Positions 10,581 through 20,089 of a stretch of 64,000 bases of DNA are shown here, one piece after another. Position 1 is the first letter of the stretch. Each line of letters starts with the position of its first letter. The stretch covers positions 3,204,501-3,268,500 of the forward strand of contig NZ_CP028843.1 of NCBI RefSeq assembly GCF_003058325.1, read 5' to 3'. The translations under genes and the position numbers were made by a program. The stretch comes from Methylobacterium currus. GTDB taxonomy: Bacteria; Pseudomonadota; Alphaproteobacteria; Rhizobiales; Beijerinckiaceae. The notes beneath the pieces are model-generated. The model searched no databases and was not told where the DNA came from. It worked only from the letters and a program-made list of their open reading frames with translations.

Positions 10581-12389
10581 TTAGCGGAAGAGTGAGAGGA
10601 CGGTCTGGCTCGCCGCGTTGGCGATCGAGAGCGACTGCACCGCCAGCTGCTGCTGCGTCTGCAACGCCTTCAGCTTCATCGACTCCTCCTCGATATCTGC
10701 GTCCACCAGTGTGCCGATCGTCCGGTTGTTCACCTTCATCAGCGTGTCGACGAAGCTCTTCTGACCGTCGATCTGCGTCTTGCTCGCGCCCAGCTTCGTG
10801 CCCGCATCCGTCACCTTGGTGATCGCCTTGTCGACCATGGTGAGGATGGCCGACACATCCGCGTCGCCGCTCGAGCCGACGAGGGTCGAGATATCGAAGT
10901 TCGCCACCGAATAGCTGCCGCCGCCGGACGACGCATAGGTGCCGGTATTCGTGTCGAGGATGCCCTTGGCGGCGGTGGTGGTCGCCGCCGTCCCGGTGGC
11001 GGTAGCGACATCGGTACCGGCGGCCGTCTGTTCCAAATCGAACCCAAATGAGTTCGCACCGGAAGACATGTTATGATCGATACCTAAACTTATGTTGGGG
11101 CCAGCCGCCGCGCCGTTGAAGACGATCCTGCCATTCACCAAACCAGCCGTGATTCCACCACCTTGACTTCCAAGCTGCCTGTTGATCATCGTTATTGCAT
11201 CGTCAGCGCTCAGGCGACGCGGATAGGAACTGACTGCTGTTCCAGCCCGCGTGTACTGTTTAATATCGAGAGAGATAATATGATTTCTTAAATAAACACC
11301 GTTACTATATTCGACTAGCGTGATCCGTTCTGGAATAAAGACATTGACGGGCGCGTAATCCCGGCTTGCCGTGAGCACAGTCCCACTTGCCGTGAGTACA
11401 GCCCCGCTTGACGCGCCGAAGCCGATATCAGCGGCCGTGAACTTGGCCGCGTCGGTCGGGTCGGCCATGCCGACCTTGAGCGAGACGGCCGCACCGGTCG
11501 CGACGGTGGTGAGAGTCAGGCGACCGGCGGAGTCGAGGCCGGCAATGACCTTGCCGCCGAGCTTGGCGGGTCCGGAAGCCGCGATCTGGTTGTTGATCGC
11601 CGCCAGCAGTTCGCCAATGGTGACGGCGGCCAAGTCCTTGACGCTCGACTTCAAAGTGTCCTTGTCGAGCTGGATCGTCGCGCTGGCACCCCCGCCCAGG
11701 TCGATCACGAGACTGACCTGCTTGGTCATACCTGCCGTCGCCGTGGCAAAGTCGGCGGTGCCGCCCGAAAAGGCGCTGGTGCCGGCAAGCGCAGTCGAGC
11801 CGACGACGAGCGCCGCGGTGGCCGGCTCGGCCACCGCGGCGCCGGCGGTCGCGGCGTAGAGCTTGATCGCGTCGACGTCGATATTGACCGTCGAGAAGGT
11901 GATGTTGCCATTTGCATCGCGCGAGAAACCGGCCACGACCTTCTGGGTCGCCCCGTCGGGTCTGCCGGTCGAGGTCAAGTCGACCGAGAGCCAGTTCAGG
12001 CCGCCCGCATTCGAGGAATCGGCGGTCGCCTTCATCTTCGACTGGATGGCCGAGATCTCGGCCTGGACCTTGGCGCGGTCGACGCCCGGGGTCAGCGCGC
12101 TCTGCAGCTTGGCGCGAATGTTCCGGAGGTCGGCAATGATCGCGTTGAGGCCGTTATAGGCGGTGTCGACCGCCGAGGAGCCGAGGCCGAGCGAGTCCTT
12201 GATCGCCGAGAGCGAGGTGTTGTCGGTGCGCACCGTGGTGGCGATCGACCAGTAGGCGGCGTTGTCCGAGGCGGCCGAGACCCGCTGGCCGGTCGAGACG
12301 CGGTTGCTGGTCACATCAAGCCGATTGTTGATCGACTTGATCGTCGTCAGGGCAATCATCGCGGCATTGTTGGTCAGCAAGCTGGTCAT
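10581..12389 (-). CDS. Flagellin with AT-rich variable centre
   Basis: Flagellar filament protein of 602 residues. The conserved N-terminal D0/D1 region is clear (MTSLLTNNAAMIALTTIKSI, then ISTGQRV-like VSTGQRVSAASDNAAYW), and the end LAVQSLSIANAASQTVLSLF is the typical C-terminal D0 helix. The centre, about residues 130-500, is the variable surface domain. Codons for roughly residues 345-450 (11041-11345) are much more AT-rich than the rest. A tandem duplication at 11365-11406 encodes VLTASG twice. No Shine-Dalgarno sequence is visible before the ATG; the leader is AT-rich, which fits flagellins under post-transcriptional control in alphaproteobacteria. It is convergent with the ligase and no other flagellar gene is nearby. 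Confidence 0.95.
   Translation of the reverse strand: MTSLLTNNAAMIALTTIKSINNRLDVTSNRVSTGQRVSAASDNAAYWSIATTVRTDNTSLSAIKDSLGLGSSAVDTAYNGLNAIIADLRNIRAKLQSALTPGVDRAKVQAEISAIQSKMKATADSSNAGGLNWLSVDLTSTGRPDGATQKVVAGFSRDANGNITFSTVNIDVDAIKLYAATAGAAVAEPATAALVVGSTALAGTSAFSGGTADFATATAGMTKQVSLVIDLGGGASATIQLDKDTLKSSVKDLAAVTIGELLAAINNQIAASGPAKLGGKVIAGLDSAGRLTLTTVATGAAVSLKVGMADPTDAAKFTAADIGFGASSGAVLTASGTVLTASRDYAPVNVFIPERITLVEYSNGVYLRNHIISLDIKQYTRAGTAVSSYPRRLSADDAITMINRQLGSQGGGITAGLVNGRIVFNGAAAGPNISLGIDHNMSSGANSFGFDLEQTAAGTDVATATGTAATTTAAKGILDTNTGTYASSGGGSYSVANFDISTLVGSSGDADVSAILTMVDKAITKVTDAGTKLGASKTQIDGQKSFVDTLMKVNNRTIGTLVDADIEEESMKLKALQTQQQLAVQSLSIANAASQTVLSLFR
11365..11406. repeat. 21-bp tandem duplication inside flagellin
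   Basis: CTTGCCGTGAGCACAGTCCCA (11365-11385) is followed directly by CTTGCCGTGAGTACAGCCCC plus G (11386-11406). The 21-bp length keeps frame and duplicates a VLTASG heptapeptide-like unit in the exposed part of the flagellin. Confidence 0.85.
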
Positions 12390-13273
12390 TACATAGATAC
12401 CAAAATTACATTTAATTTGTTTCTATAATTGAAACAGTGCTCGAATTTGATGAAATAAAAATTAAACCTTTTGATTCCTCTAGGTAAATTAACGAAGAAT
12501 TTTTTGGAAAATCCTTAATGATGCGACGGTCAGTGCATCACCGCGCTCCACGCAGTGACAAAGCGTGAGCGCTTCGCTCGGACGACTCAGGGACGACCTG
12601 CCTGATGGCATCATCGGTTTGACGTGCCGCGCCACGTCATACCGAATGCAAGTGTGGGCGACTCGCATCCTGTGAGTTACGGGGAGAACACTGCCCGAGC
12701 CGAGCATCCCTGAAGCGCCTACGACCCCCGCTCCGTGCCGGGCAAAGGGCTCGCGTGAGGGCGGTTTGTTCCGTCACCCCGCATTCACGACTTCGATCGA
12801 GGACGCGCTTCCACGAACAGGAAAAAATTCTTCTCATTGCGCGAGGGCTTACACGTCGTTCAAAGCGGCGGCATCGAAAACAATCTCGCCCGGATGTCGT
12901 CAGCGCATCTTCCCGGGTGCAGACGAGACCGCAGGCTCCGGCAAATGGGAGGGCAGGCCGCGTGAAAGGAGCGCGCTTTCGGGCGCCGGGGATCAATCTG
13001 CCGGGGCCAGGAGGGCTGGAGCCGATACGTGTTGCCCAGAGCCAAGCTCCCGCGAGGGGGAGCGCGTGTGCACGGGCCGGCTGAGCGACACGACGGAGTG
13101 CCCGTCCAAATCGCGCCAAAACGGCCTTGACCAGCCGCGAACGCGACCAACGGGAAAGGGACAGCCAGAGACAGCCGGCCGTCCGCCAATCAGAGCACTC
13201 GCGGGACTATCGGCGCCCTGGTGCTCTCGGACATTGTCCGCCAGCCCCGGCAGCGCGATGCACCCCGGCGAGG
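12390..13273. other. Gene-free stretch upstream of flagellin
   Basis: About 0.88 kb between the flagellin start and the fabF stop. The part next to flagellin (12390-12530) is strikingly AT-rich and probably holds its leader and promoter; I could not fix a confident sigma-28 or sigma-54 site. The rest (about 12540-13270) is GC-rich. Small open frames there have low-complexity, Arg/Pro/Ser-rich translations and look like shadows. A short hairpin GACGTG...CACGTC occurs near 12618-12637. I see no tRNA or recognised RNA. Confidence 0.6.
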
Positions 13274-14530
13274 TCACACTGCTCGCAAAATCAGCGACGC
13301 GTTGGTGCCGCCGAAGCCGAAGGAGTTCGACAGCGCGACATTGACCTTCCGCTTCTGCGCCTTGTGCGGCACGAGGTCGATCGCGGTCTCGACCGACGGG
13401 TTGTCGAGGTTGAGGGTCGGCGGCACCACCCCGTCGCGGATGGCGAGCACGGAAAAAATCGCCTCGATCGCGCCGGCGGCCCCGAGCAGGTGGCCGGTGG
13501 CGGACTTGGTCGAGGACATCGCCACGTCGGTGGCGTTGCCGAGCAGGCGTTCGACGGCCTTCAGCTCCAATTCGTCGCCGAGCGGGGTCGAGGTGCCGTG
13601 AGCGTTGATGTAGTCGATCTCGGAGGGGGTGATGCCGGCGCGCTTCACCGCCGCGCTCATGCAGCGATAGGCGCCGTCGCCGTCCGGCGAGGGCGAGGTG
13701 ATGTGGTAGGCGTCGCCCGAGAGGCCGTAGCCGATCACCTCGGCGTAGATCCTGGCGCCGCGGGCCTTGGCGTGCTCGTACTCTTCGAGCACCACCACGC
13801 CGGCGCCCTCGCCCATCACGAACCCGTCGCGGTCGCGGTCATAGGGGCGGGAGGCGCGCTGCGGCTCGTCGTTGAATCCGGTGGAGAGCGCCCGGCAGGC
13901 GGCAAAGCCCGCGAGCGAGAGCCGGTTGATCGGCGATTCGGCGCCGCCGGCCAGCATCACGTCGGCGTCGCCCAGCGCGACCAGGCGCGCGGCGTCGCCG
14001 ATCGCGTGGGCGCCGGTGGAGCAGGCCGTCACCACGGCGTGGTTCGGACCTTTCAGGCCGTGGGCGATCGAGACCTGGCCCGAGGCCAGGTTGATGATCC
14101 GGCCCGGGATGAAGAACGGCGAGATCCGCCGCGGCCCCTTCTCGAACAGCGTCACCGAGGCATCGTAGATGCCGCCGATGCCGCCGATGCCGGAGCCGAT
14201 GAGGACGCCGGTGGCGCACTGGTCCTCGTGCGAGGTCGGGTGCCAGTCGGCGTCGTCGAGCGCCTGGCCGGCCGCCGCCATCGCGTAGACGATGAAGGGG
14301 TCGACCTTGCGCTGCTCCTTGGCTTCCATCCACCGATCGGGATTGAAGGTGCCGTCGCTGCCGTCGCCGAGGGGGATCGAGCAGGCGATCTTGCACGCCA
14401 GATCCGACACGTCGAAGGCCTCGACGCGGGCGGCACCGCTTTGCCCCTCGATGAGGCGGCTCCACGAGACGTCGACGCTGCTGCCCAGCGGCGACACCAT
14501 TCCGAGGCCCGTGACGACGACTCGACGCAT
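13274..14530 (-). CDS. fabF: Beta-ketoacyl-ACP synthase II
   Basis: Condenses malonyl-ACP with acyl-ACP in type II fatty-acid elongation. The start at 14530 gives MRRVVVTGLGMVSPLG, the usual family N-terminus, and 418 residues; an ATG 24 bp upstream would add an atypical MGSGRDNA. The active-site cysteine is in VVTACSTGAHAIGDA (Cys170), and the two histidines are in INAHGTSTPLGD and TGHLLGAAGAIE. It ends ...NASLILR. It lies 63 bp downstream of acpP in the order fabD-fabG-acpP-fabF, so its carrier-protein substrate is encoded beside it. Confidence 0.97.
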   Translation of the reverse strand: MRRVVVTGLGMVSPLGSSVDVSWSRLIEGQSGAARVEAFDVSDLACKIACSIPLGDGSDGTFNPDRWMEAKEQRKVDPFIVYAMAAAGQALDDADWHPTSHEDQCATGVLIGSGIGGIGGIYDASVTLFEKGPRRISPFFIPGRIINLASGQVSIAHGLKGPNHAVVTACSTGAHAIGDAARLVALGDADVMLAGGAESPINRLSLAGFAACRALSTGFNDEPQRASRPYDRDRDGFVMGEGAGVVVLEEYEHAKARGARIYAEVIGYGLSGDAYHITSPSPDGDGAYRCMSAAVKRAGITPSEIDYINAHGTSTPLGDELELKAVERLLGNATDVAMSSTKSATGHLLGAAGAIEAIFSVLAIRDGVVPPTLNLDNPSVETAIDLVPHKAQKRKVNVALSNSFGFGGTNASLILRAV

Positions 14531-14593
14531 CGCGTTATCCCGACCCGATCCCATGACGGAAGCGTTCTACCTGTTAACGGAAGACGGCGGCGA

Positions 14594-14830
14594 TCAGCCG
14601 GCGTTCTTCTCGAGGAACTTGATCGCGTCGCCGACCGTCTGGATCGTCTCGGCGGCGTCGTCCGGGATCTCGACGTTGAACTCCTCCTCGAACGCCATCA
14701 CCAGCTCGACCGTGTCGAGGCTGTCGGCGCCCAGATCGTCGATGAAGTTCGCGTTCGGGGTCACCTTCTCGGGCTCGACGCCCAGGTGATCGACGACGAT
14801 CTTCTTCACCCGGTCCGCGATATCGCTCAT
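14594..14830 (-). CDS. acpP: Acyl carrier protein
   Basis: Carries growing acyl chains on a phosphopantetheine arm. The product has 78 residues, starts [20 protein letters not shown] and has the modification site DSL in [12 protein letters not shown] (Ser37). It is highly acidic and ends FLEKNAG, all typical. I took the ATG at 14830; the open frame extends upstream, but the added residues do not resemble the family. It sits between fabG (251-bp gap, likely with its own promoter) and fabF. Confidence 0.98.
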   Translation of the reverse strand: MSDIADRVKKIVVDHLGVEPEKVTPNANFIDDLGADSLDTVELVMAFEEEFNVEIPDDAAETIQTVGDAIKFLEKNAG

Positions 14831-15081
14831 CGTGTAGGTCCTTAAGTTACTGCTCGTGGAACTGTTCGGAGCCGCCGCGTGCGGGCGGAGCCCCGGGGAG
14901 AGTTCGTGATGCGGCCGGTCGCCCCGGTCGCGCATGTCGTGGAAAAGCCGCGGACGGCCGGTCCGTCAATCCCCTTGCACGGCCGGCGGGTGCTTAACAC
15001 AGGGATTCCGCCCTGGCGAGGCCCGCTTCAGCCCCGGTTAAGAAACCGTGCCTTTCGGCTGGGGAATGGCGTCCCCGGGGC

Positions 15082-15828
15082 CTAGAACATCGCCATGCCG
15101 CCGTTGACGTGCAAGGTGTGCCCGGTGACGTAGGCCGCCTCGTCGGAGGCCAGATAGACCGCCGCCGCGGCGATCTCGGCGCCCTCGCCGAGGCGCCCCA
15201 TCGGCACCGTGGCGAGGATGCCCTCGCGCTGCTTGTCGTTCAGCACGTCGGTCATCGGCGAGGTGATGAAGCCCGGCGCGATGCAGTTCACGGTGATCTT
15301 GCGGCTCGCCACCTCGGCGGCGAGCGCCTTGGTGAGGCCGACGAGGCCGGCCTTGGCCGCCGCGTAGTTGCCCTGGCCGGCATTGCCGGTCGAGCCCACC
15401 ACCGAGCCGACATTGATGATGCGGCCGTAGCGGCGCTTCATCATGCCCTTCACCGCCGCCCGCGACAGCCGGAAGGCGGCCGTCAGGTTCACGGCGATCA
15501 CGCTGTCCCACTCCTCGTCCTTCATGCGCAGGAAGAGGTTGTCGCGGGTGATGCCGGCATTGTTGACCAGCACGTCGAGCCCGCCGAGCGCGGCCTCCGC
15601 CGCCGGCACCAGGGCCTCGACGGCCGCGGTGTCGGAGAGGTTGGCCTCCAGGACGTGGACGCGCTCGCCGAGCTCGCCGGCCAGCGCCTCCAGGGCCTCG
15701 CGCCTCGTGCCCGAGACCGCCACGTGGGCGCCTTGGCCGTGGAGGGCCCGGGCGATGGCGCCGCCGAGGCCGCCGGTGGCGCCGGTGACGAGGGCCTTGC
15801 GGCCGCTGAGATCGAACATGCTGGTCAC
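15082..15828 (-). CDS. fabG: 3-oxoacyl-ACP reductase
   Basis: NADPH-dependent reductase of the first reductive step in fatty-acid elongation; 248 residues. It shows the cofactor loop TGATGGLGGAIARALHGQG, VNNAGITRDNLFLRMKDEEW (highly typical of FabG), the catalytic serine in NVGSVVGSTGN, the YxxxK pair in NYAAAKAG and the closing GGMAMF. It begins 4 bp after the fabD stop, so the two are almost certainly co-transcribed and translationally linked. Context with fabD, acpP and fabF separates it from other SDR proteins in the window. Confidence 0.97.
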   Translation of the reverse strand: MTSMFDLSGRKALVTGATGGLGGAIARALHGQGAHVAVSGTRREALEALAGELGERVHVLEANLSDTAAVEALVPAAEAALGGLDVLVNNAGITRDNLFLRMKDEEWDSVIAVNLTAAFRLSRAAVKGMMKRRYGRIINVGSVVGSTGNAGQGNYAAAKAGLVGLTKALAAEVASRKITVNCIAPGFITSPMTDVLNDKQREGILATVPMGRLGEGAEIAAAAVYLASDEAAYVTGHTLHVNGGMAMF

Positions 15829-15832
15829 TTCC

Positions 15833-16783
15833 TCAGAGCGTGAAGGCCGCGATCTCGGCCGAGGTCCCGACCGGCGTGGCGGAGGTCCCCGCCGCGATGC
15901 GCTTGACGAGGCCCGACAGCACCTTGCCGGTGCCGATCTCGTAGAAGGCGTCGACGCCGGCGGCGGCCATCGCGGCCACGCATTCGCGCCAGCGCACGGT
16001 GCCGGTGACCTGCGCGACCAGCGCGTCGCGGATCGCCGCCGGCTCGCGCAAGGGGGCGGCCAGCACGTTCGCCATCACCGGGACGGCGGCGGGGCGAAGA
16101 TCGACGGCGTCGAGCGCCGCGCGCATCGCCTCGGCGGCGGGTGCCATCAGGCTGCAATGGAACGGCGCGGAGACGTTCAGCATCACCGCGCGCTTGGCGC
16201 CACGCCCTTGAGCCAGGGCGACCGCCCGCTCGACCGCCGCGCGGTGGCCCGAGACCACCACCTGGCCGGCGCCGTTGTCGTTGGCGACGTCGCAGACATC
16301 GGATTTTCCGGCGTCGCCCTGCCGGGCCTCCGCCGCGACCTCGGACGCCGCCTCGACGTCGAGGCCGAGCAGCGCCGCCATGGCGCCCGAGCCCACCGGC
16401 ACCGCCTTCTGCATCGCCTCGCCGCGCAGGCGCAGCAGGCGCGCCGCGTCCGAGAGCGACAGGCTGCCGGCGGCGGCGAGCGCGCTGTACTCGCCGAGCG
16501 AGTGGCCGGCGACATAGGCGACGTCGCGGGCGAGATCCAGGCCGTTTTCCGTCTCCAGCACCCGCAGGACCGCGATGCTCGAGGCCATCAGGGCCGGCTG
16601 GGCATTGGCGGTGAGGGTCAGCTCCTCGGCCGGACCCTCGAACATCAGGCGGGAGAGCTTCTGCCCCAAGGCCTCGTCGACCTCGGCGAAGACCGCGCGG
16701 GCGGCGGCGTGATCCTGGGCAAGGGCGGAGCCCATGCCGACGGCCTGGCTGCCCTGGCCGGGAAAGATGAAGGCGCGCGACAC
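15833..16783 (-). CDS. fabD: Malonyl-CoA:ACP transacylase
   Basis: Loads malonyl groups from CoA onto ACP. Starting at the GTG at 16783 gives VSRAFIFPGQGSQAVGMGSA and 316 residues, the usual length and beginning; AGGAAG lies about 10 bases upstream. The active-site serine is in AGHSLGEYSALAAAG (Ser95) and the catalytic histidine in NVSAPFHCSLM. The open frame continues upstream for a long way, antisense through other genes, which is a GC-bias artefact. First gene of fabD-fabG-acpP-fabF; its promoter should be within 16784-17137. Confidence 0.96.
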   Translation of the reverse strand: MSRAFIFPGQGSQAVGMGSALAQDHAAARAVFAEVDEALGQKLSRLMFEGPAEELTLTANAQPALMASSIAVLRVLETENGLDLARDVAYVAGHSLGEYSALAAAGSLSLSDAARLLRLRGEAMQKAVPVGSGAMAALLGLDVEAASEVAAEARQGDAGKSDVCDVANDNGAGQVVVSGHRAAVERAVALAQGRGAKRAVMLNVSAPFHCSLMAPAAEAMRAALDAVDLRPAAVPVMANVLAAPLREPAAIRDALVAQVTGTVRWRECVAAMAAAGVDAFYEIGTGKVLSGLVKRIAAGTSATPVGTSAEIAAFTL

Positions 16784-17137
16784 GTGCGGGGTGCTTCCTG
16801 CCCTTGAGAGCTGCGATGCGGCTGCGGGACGCAGCAATTGGGCGGCGCCAGTCGCAGAGCGGCCGGCCATAGTCAAGCGTGGCAGGGACGTAAAAAACGC
16901 GGCAGCCTTCTCAGCGGAATCGCGGATGATCCGACACGGTGTCCGCTGACAAGGGGTGCCCGCGAAATACGGCGCGGGCCTCCCCTCCCCCGGCAGCCCC
17001 GCGCTTCCTCCTGCCGTCGAACAGCCGTAAGGGCCCCCCCGATAGCATCGCCACCGCCGACGCTTGTTGCAAAACGGCATCTCGTGTAGGGAGACCGCTA
17101 CTCCGAGATTTTCGTTTGACCAAGGAAGGGGTCGCGC
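16784..17137. other. Divergent intergenic region fabD / rpoZ
   Basis: A 354-bp gap that must contain the promoters for fabD (leftward) and rpoZ (rightward). I see no coding potential. Candidate promoter hexamers are poor, so none is annotated. Confidence 0.6.
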
Positions 17138-17548
17138 ATGGCTCGCGTCACCGTTGAGGACTGCATCGACAAGGTCGAGAACCGCTTCGAGCTGGTGCTG
17201 CTGGCCGGCCACCGTGCCCGCCTGCTCTCCTCCGGCGCCCCGCTCACCATCGACCGCGACCGCGACAAGAACCCGGTCGTGGCCCTGCGCGAGATCGCCG
17301 ACGAGACCATCACGCCGGACGATCTCAAGGAGCAGCTGATCCACTCGCTGCAGAAGTACGTCGAGGTCGACGAGCCGGAGGCCGAGACGGTGCCGCTGCT
17401 GTCGAGCTCGCCGGCCGCCGCCGCGGTGGCACCCCAGTCGTCCAGCGACGACGGCGACATCCAGTTCGACCGGATGAGCGAGGAGGACCTGCTGCGCGGC
17501 CTCGAGAACCTCGCGCCCCCGACCGAGACGGAGGAGGAGGGCGACTGA
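17138..17548 (+). CDS. rpoZ: RNA polymerase omega subunit
   Basis: Small subunit that helps assemble the beta-prime subunit and, with it, forms a ppGpp-binding site in proteobacteria. The product has 136 residues and starts [20 protein letters not shown], followed by the family stretch [18 protein letters not shown]. The C-terminal half is an acidic Ala/Ser/Glu-rich tail, as in other Hyphomicrobiales, and ends in EEEGD. A strong intrinsic terminator follows 35 bp after the stop. The next gene is the ppGpp synthetase/hydrolase, an arrangement also seen as rpoZ-spoT in other proteobacteria. Confidence 0.97.
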   Translation: MARVTVEDCIDKVENRFELVLLAGHRARLLSSGAPLTIDRDRDKNPVVALREIADETITPDDLKEQLIHSLQKYVEVDEPEAETVPLLSSSPAAAAVAPQSSSDDGDIQFDRMSEEDLLRGLENLAPPTETEEEGD

Positions 17549-17583
17549 GCCTCCTCCAGGCTCGACGCCCGATGCGAACCGAT

Positions 17584-17629
17584 CCCGGCCTCCCGGCCGG
17601 CAGAACCCGGCCGGGAGGCCGGGTTTTTT
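17584..17629 (+). terminator. Rho-independent terminator of rpoZ
   Basis: Perfect 16-bp stem: CCCGGCCTCCCGGCCG (17584-17599) pairs with CGGCCGGGAGGCCGGG (17608-17623) over an eight-base loop and is followed by six T residues (17624-17629). It separates rpoZ from rsh transcription. Confidence 0.95.
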
Positions 17630-17839
17630 CGTGACGTTTTTTGCCATGCGATGCGGAAGCGGCGCTGCCGCGGCGTTTAGGGGCTGGCGCGGTGGCCCGT
17701 TCGGCTCGATATTGACGCCCGGACCTCCACAAGCGTCGTCGGCGTTCAGCGCACCCGGTTCGTCCCGGCACGCCGCGACGCCTCCGCGCCGGCCTTGAGC
17801 GCCGGCGCCTCGTTGCGCGCCTAAGGAGACCAACGGCGG

Positions 17840-20089
17840 ATGATGCGCCAGTACGAGCTCGTCGAGCGGGTCAAGGCCTACAACCCCGGCGCCGACGAGG
17901 CGCTGCTGAACCGGGCCTACGTCTACGCGATGCGGGCGCACGGCACGCAGAAGCGCGCCTCGGGGGATCCCTTCTTCGCCCACCCGCTCGAGGTGGCGGC
18001 CATCCTCACCGACCTGCGGCTCGACGACGCCACCATCGTGGCGGCGGTGCTGCACGACACGGTCGAGGATACCGCTGCCACCCTGGACGAGATCAACCGC
18101 GTCTTCACGCCCGAGATCGGCAAGCTCGTCGACGGCTTGACCAAGATCAAGCGCCTGGATCTCGTCTCGAAGCGCGCCGCGCAAGGCGAGAACTTCCGCA
18201 AGCTGCTGCTCGCCATCGCGGCGGACGTGCGGGTGCTCCTGGTCAAGCTCGCCGACCGGCTGCACAACATGCGCACCCTGCAGCACATGCCGGCCGAGAA
18301 GCGGGCCCGCATCGCCCAGGAGACCCTCGACATCTACGCGCCGCTGGCCAGCCGCATGGGCATGCAGGAGTTGCGCGAGGAGCTGGAAGACCTCTCCTTC
18401 GTCAACCTCAAGCCCGATGTCTACGCCACGATCGCCAAGCGGCTCTCCGACCTCTCGGCCAAGTCCGAGCGGCTGGTCGAGAGCATCGAGCGCGACCTCG
18501 TCGCCAAGCTGGCGCATGCCGGCATCACCGCCACCGTCAAGGGGCGGCAGAAGCGGCCCTACTCGATCTGGAGCAAGATGGAGCGCAAGTCGGTCGCGTT
18601 CGAGCAGCTCTCCGACATCTTCGGCTTCCGGGTCATCGTCGACACCGTCGACACCTGCTACCGCGCGCTCGGCGTCGTCCACACCACCTGGCCGATGGTG
18701 CCGGGGCGCTACAAGGACTACATCTCGACCCCGAAGCAGAACGACTACCGGTCGATCCACACCACGGTGATCGGGCCGAAGAGCCAGCGCGTCGAACTGC
18801 AGATCCGCACCACCGAGATGGACGAGATCGGCGAGTACGGCATCGCCGCCCACGCGCTCTACAAGGACGGCGCGCCGCATCTCGCGACCGAGAGCGGCGC
18901 CTACCAGTGGCTGCGCCGCACCATCGAGCTCCTGGCCGAGGGCGACAGCCCGGAGGAGTTCCTGGAGCACACCAAGCTCGAGCTGTTCCAGGACCAGGTC
19001 TTCTGCTTCACCCCGAAGGGCCGGCTGATCGCCCTGCCCCGGGGCGCGACGCCGATCGATTTCGCCTACGCGGTCCATACCGATGTCGGCAACACCGCGG
19101 TCGGCGCCAAGATCAACGGCCGCATCGCGCCGCTCCTCACCGAATTGCAGAACGGCGACGAGGTCGAGATCGCGCGGGCCGACGGCCAGATCCCGCCGGC
19201 GGCCTGGGAATCCCTCGTCGTCACCGGCAAGGCGCGGGCGGCGATCCGGCGGGCCACCCGCTCGGCGGTGCGCCGGCAATATGCGGGCCTCGGGCGCCAG
19301 ATCCTCGACCGCGCCTTCGAGCGGGCCGGCAAGAACTTCTCCGACGAGAAGCTGCGCGGCGCCCTCCCCCGCCTCGCCCGCCAGTCGACCGAGGACGTGT
19401 TCGCGGCGGTGGGCCGGGGCGAGATGTTCTCGGGCGACGTCGTGAAGGCGGTCTATCCCGACTACAAGGACGAGCGCCGCGGCGCCGCCGCGAGCCAGGC
19501 CGGCCCGGGCCAGCCCCGGCCGCACGTCAACGGCGCCGGGCGCCTGTCCCTCGACAAGGACCAGACGGTGCGCCTGACCTGGCCGGGCAAGGTTCCGGGC
19601 AAGGAGGGCCCCGGCAAGGACGGCGCGCCGGAGGAGGGTGCGATCCCGATCCGCGGCCTCGACCGCGACCTCCTGGTGCGCTTCGCCCCCGACGGCGGCG
19701 CGGTGCCGGGCGACCGGATCGTCGGCATCCTCACCCCCGGCGAGGGCGTGACCATCTACCCGATCCAGTCGCCGGCGCTCGCCGCCTTCGACAACGAACC
19801 CGACCGCTGGCTCGACGTGCGCTGGGACGTGGACGGCGCCTCGAACCAGCGCTTCCCGGCCCGCCTCGCCCTGCAATCGATCAACGAGCCCGGCAGCTTC
19901 GCCCAGATCGCCCAGGTGATCGCCGACCATGACGGCAACATCGACAACATCTCGATGAAGCGCCGGACCCAGGACTTCACCGACGTCACCATCGACCTCG
20001 CGGTCTGGGACCTGAAGCACCTCAACGCCATCGTGTCGGAGCTGCGGGCCAAGCGCGTGGTGAGCCGGGTCGACCGGGTGAACGGCTGA
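17840..20089 (+). CDS. rsh: Bifunctional (p)ppGpp synthetase/hydrolase
   Basis: Makes and degrades the alarmone (p)ppGpp, controlling the stringent response. Domains of the 749-residue protein in order: HD hydrolase (HPLEVAAILTDLRLDD...VLHDTVEDT, residues about 45-80, with HD metal ligands intact); synthetase (FRVIVDTVDTCYRALG, then QNDYRSIHTTVIGP, about 250-330); TGS (FCFTPKGRLIALPRGATPID, about 385-445); a variable linker; and a C-terminal ACT domain (NEPGSFAQIAQVIADHDGNI). Both catalytic halves look complete, as expected for the single long Rsh of alphaproteobacteria. AAGGAG lies 11 bases before the start. A second in-frame ATG is directly adjacent. Confidence 0.96.
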   Translation: MMRQYELVERVKAYNPGADEALLNRAYVYAMRAHGTQKRASGDPFFAHPLEVAAILTDLRLDDATIVAAVLHDTVEDTAATLDEINRVFTPEIGKLVDGLTKIKRLDLVSKRAAQGENFRKLLLAIAADVRVLLVKLADRLHNMRTLQHMPAEKRARIAQETLDIYAPLASRMGMQELREELEDLSFVNLKPDVYATIAKRLSDLSAKSERLVESIERDLVAKLAHAGITATVKGRQKRPYSIWSKMERKSVAFEQLSDIFGFRVIVDTVDTCYRALGVVHTTWPMVPGRYKDYISTPKQNDYRSIHTTVIGPKSQRVELQIRTTEMDEIGEYGIAAHALYKDGAPHLATESGAYQWLRRTIELLAEGDSPEEFLEHTKLELFQDQVFCFTPKGRLIALPRGATPIDFAYAVHTDVGNTAVGAKINGRIAPLLTELQNGDEVEIARADGQIPPAAWESLVVTGKARAAIRRATRSAVRRQYAGLGRQILDRAFERAGKNFSDEKLRGALPRLARQSTEDVFAAVGRGEMFSGDVVKAVYPDYKDERRGAAASQAGPGQPRPHVNGAGRLSLDKDQTVRLTWPGKVPGKEGPGKDGAPEEGAIPIRGLDRDLLVRFAPDGGAVPGDRIVGILTPGEGVTIYPIQSPALAAFDNEPDRWLDVRWDVDGASNQRFPARLALQSINEPGSFAQIAQVIADHDGNIDNISMKRRTQDFTDVTIDLAVWDLKHLNAIVSELRAKRVVSRVDRVNG

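Noticed and set aside
12637..13344. Several 90-190 codon frames upstream of flagellin
   Set aside because: They overlap each other on both strands, lack ribosome-binding sites and recognisable motifs, and include Pro/Arg/Ser-rich stretches.
15833..20020. A 1395-codon open frame on the minus strand across rsh and rpoZ
   Set aside because: Only its last 316 codons are fabD; the rest is antisense to rsh and rpoZ and has low-complexity Arg/Gly/Asp-rich translation caused by high GC.
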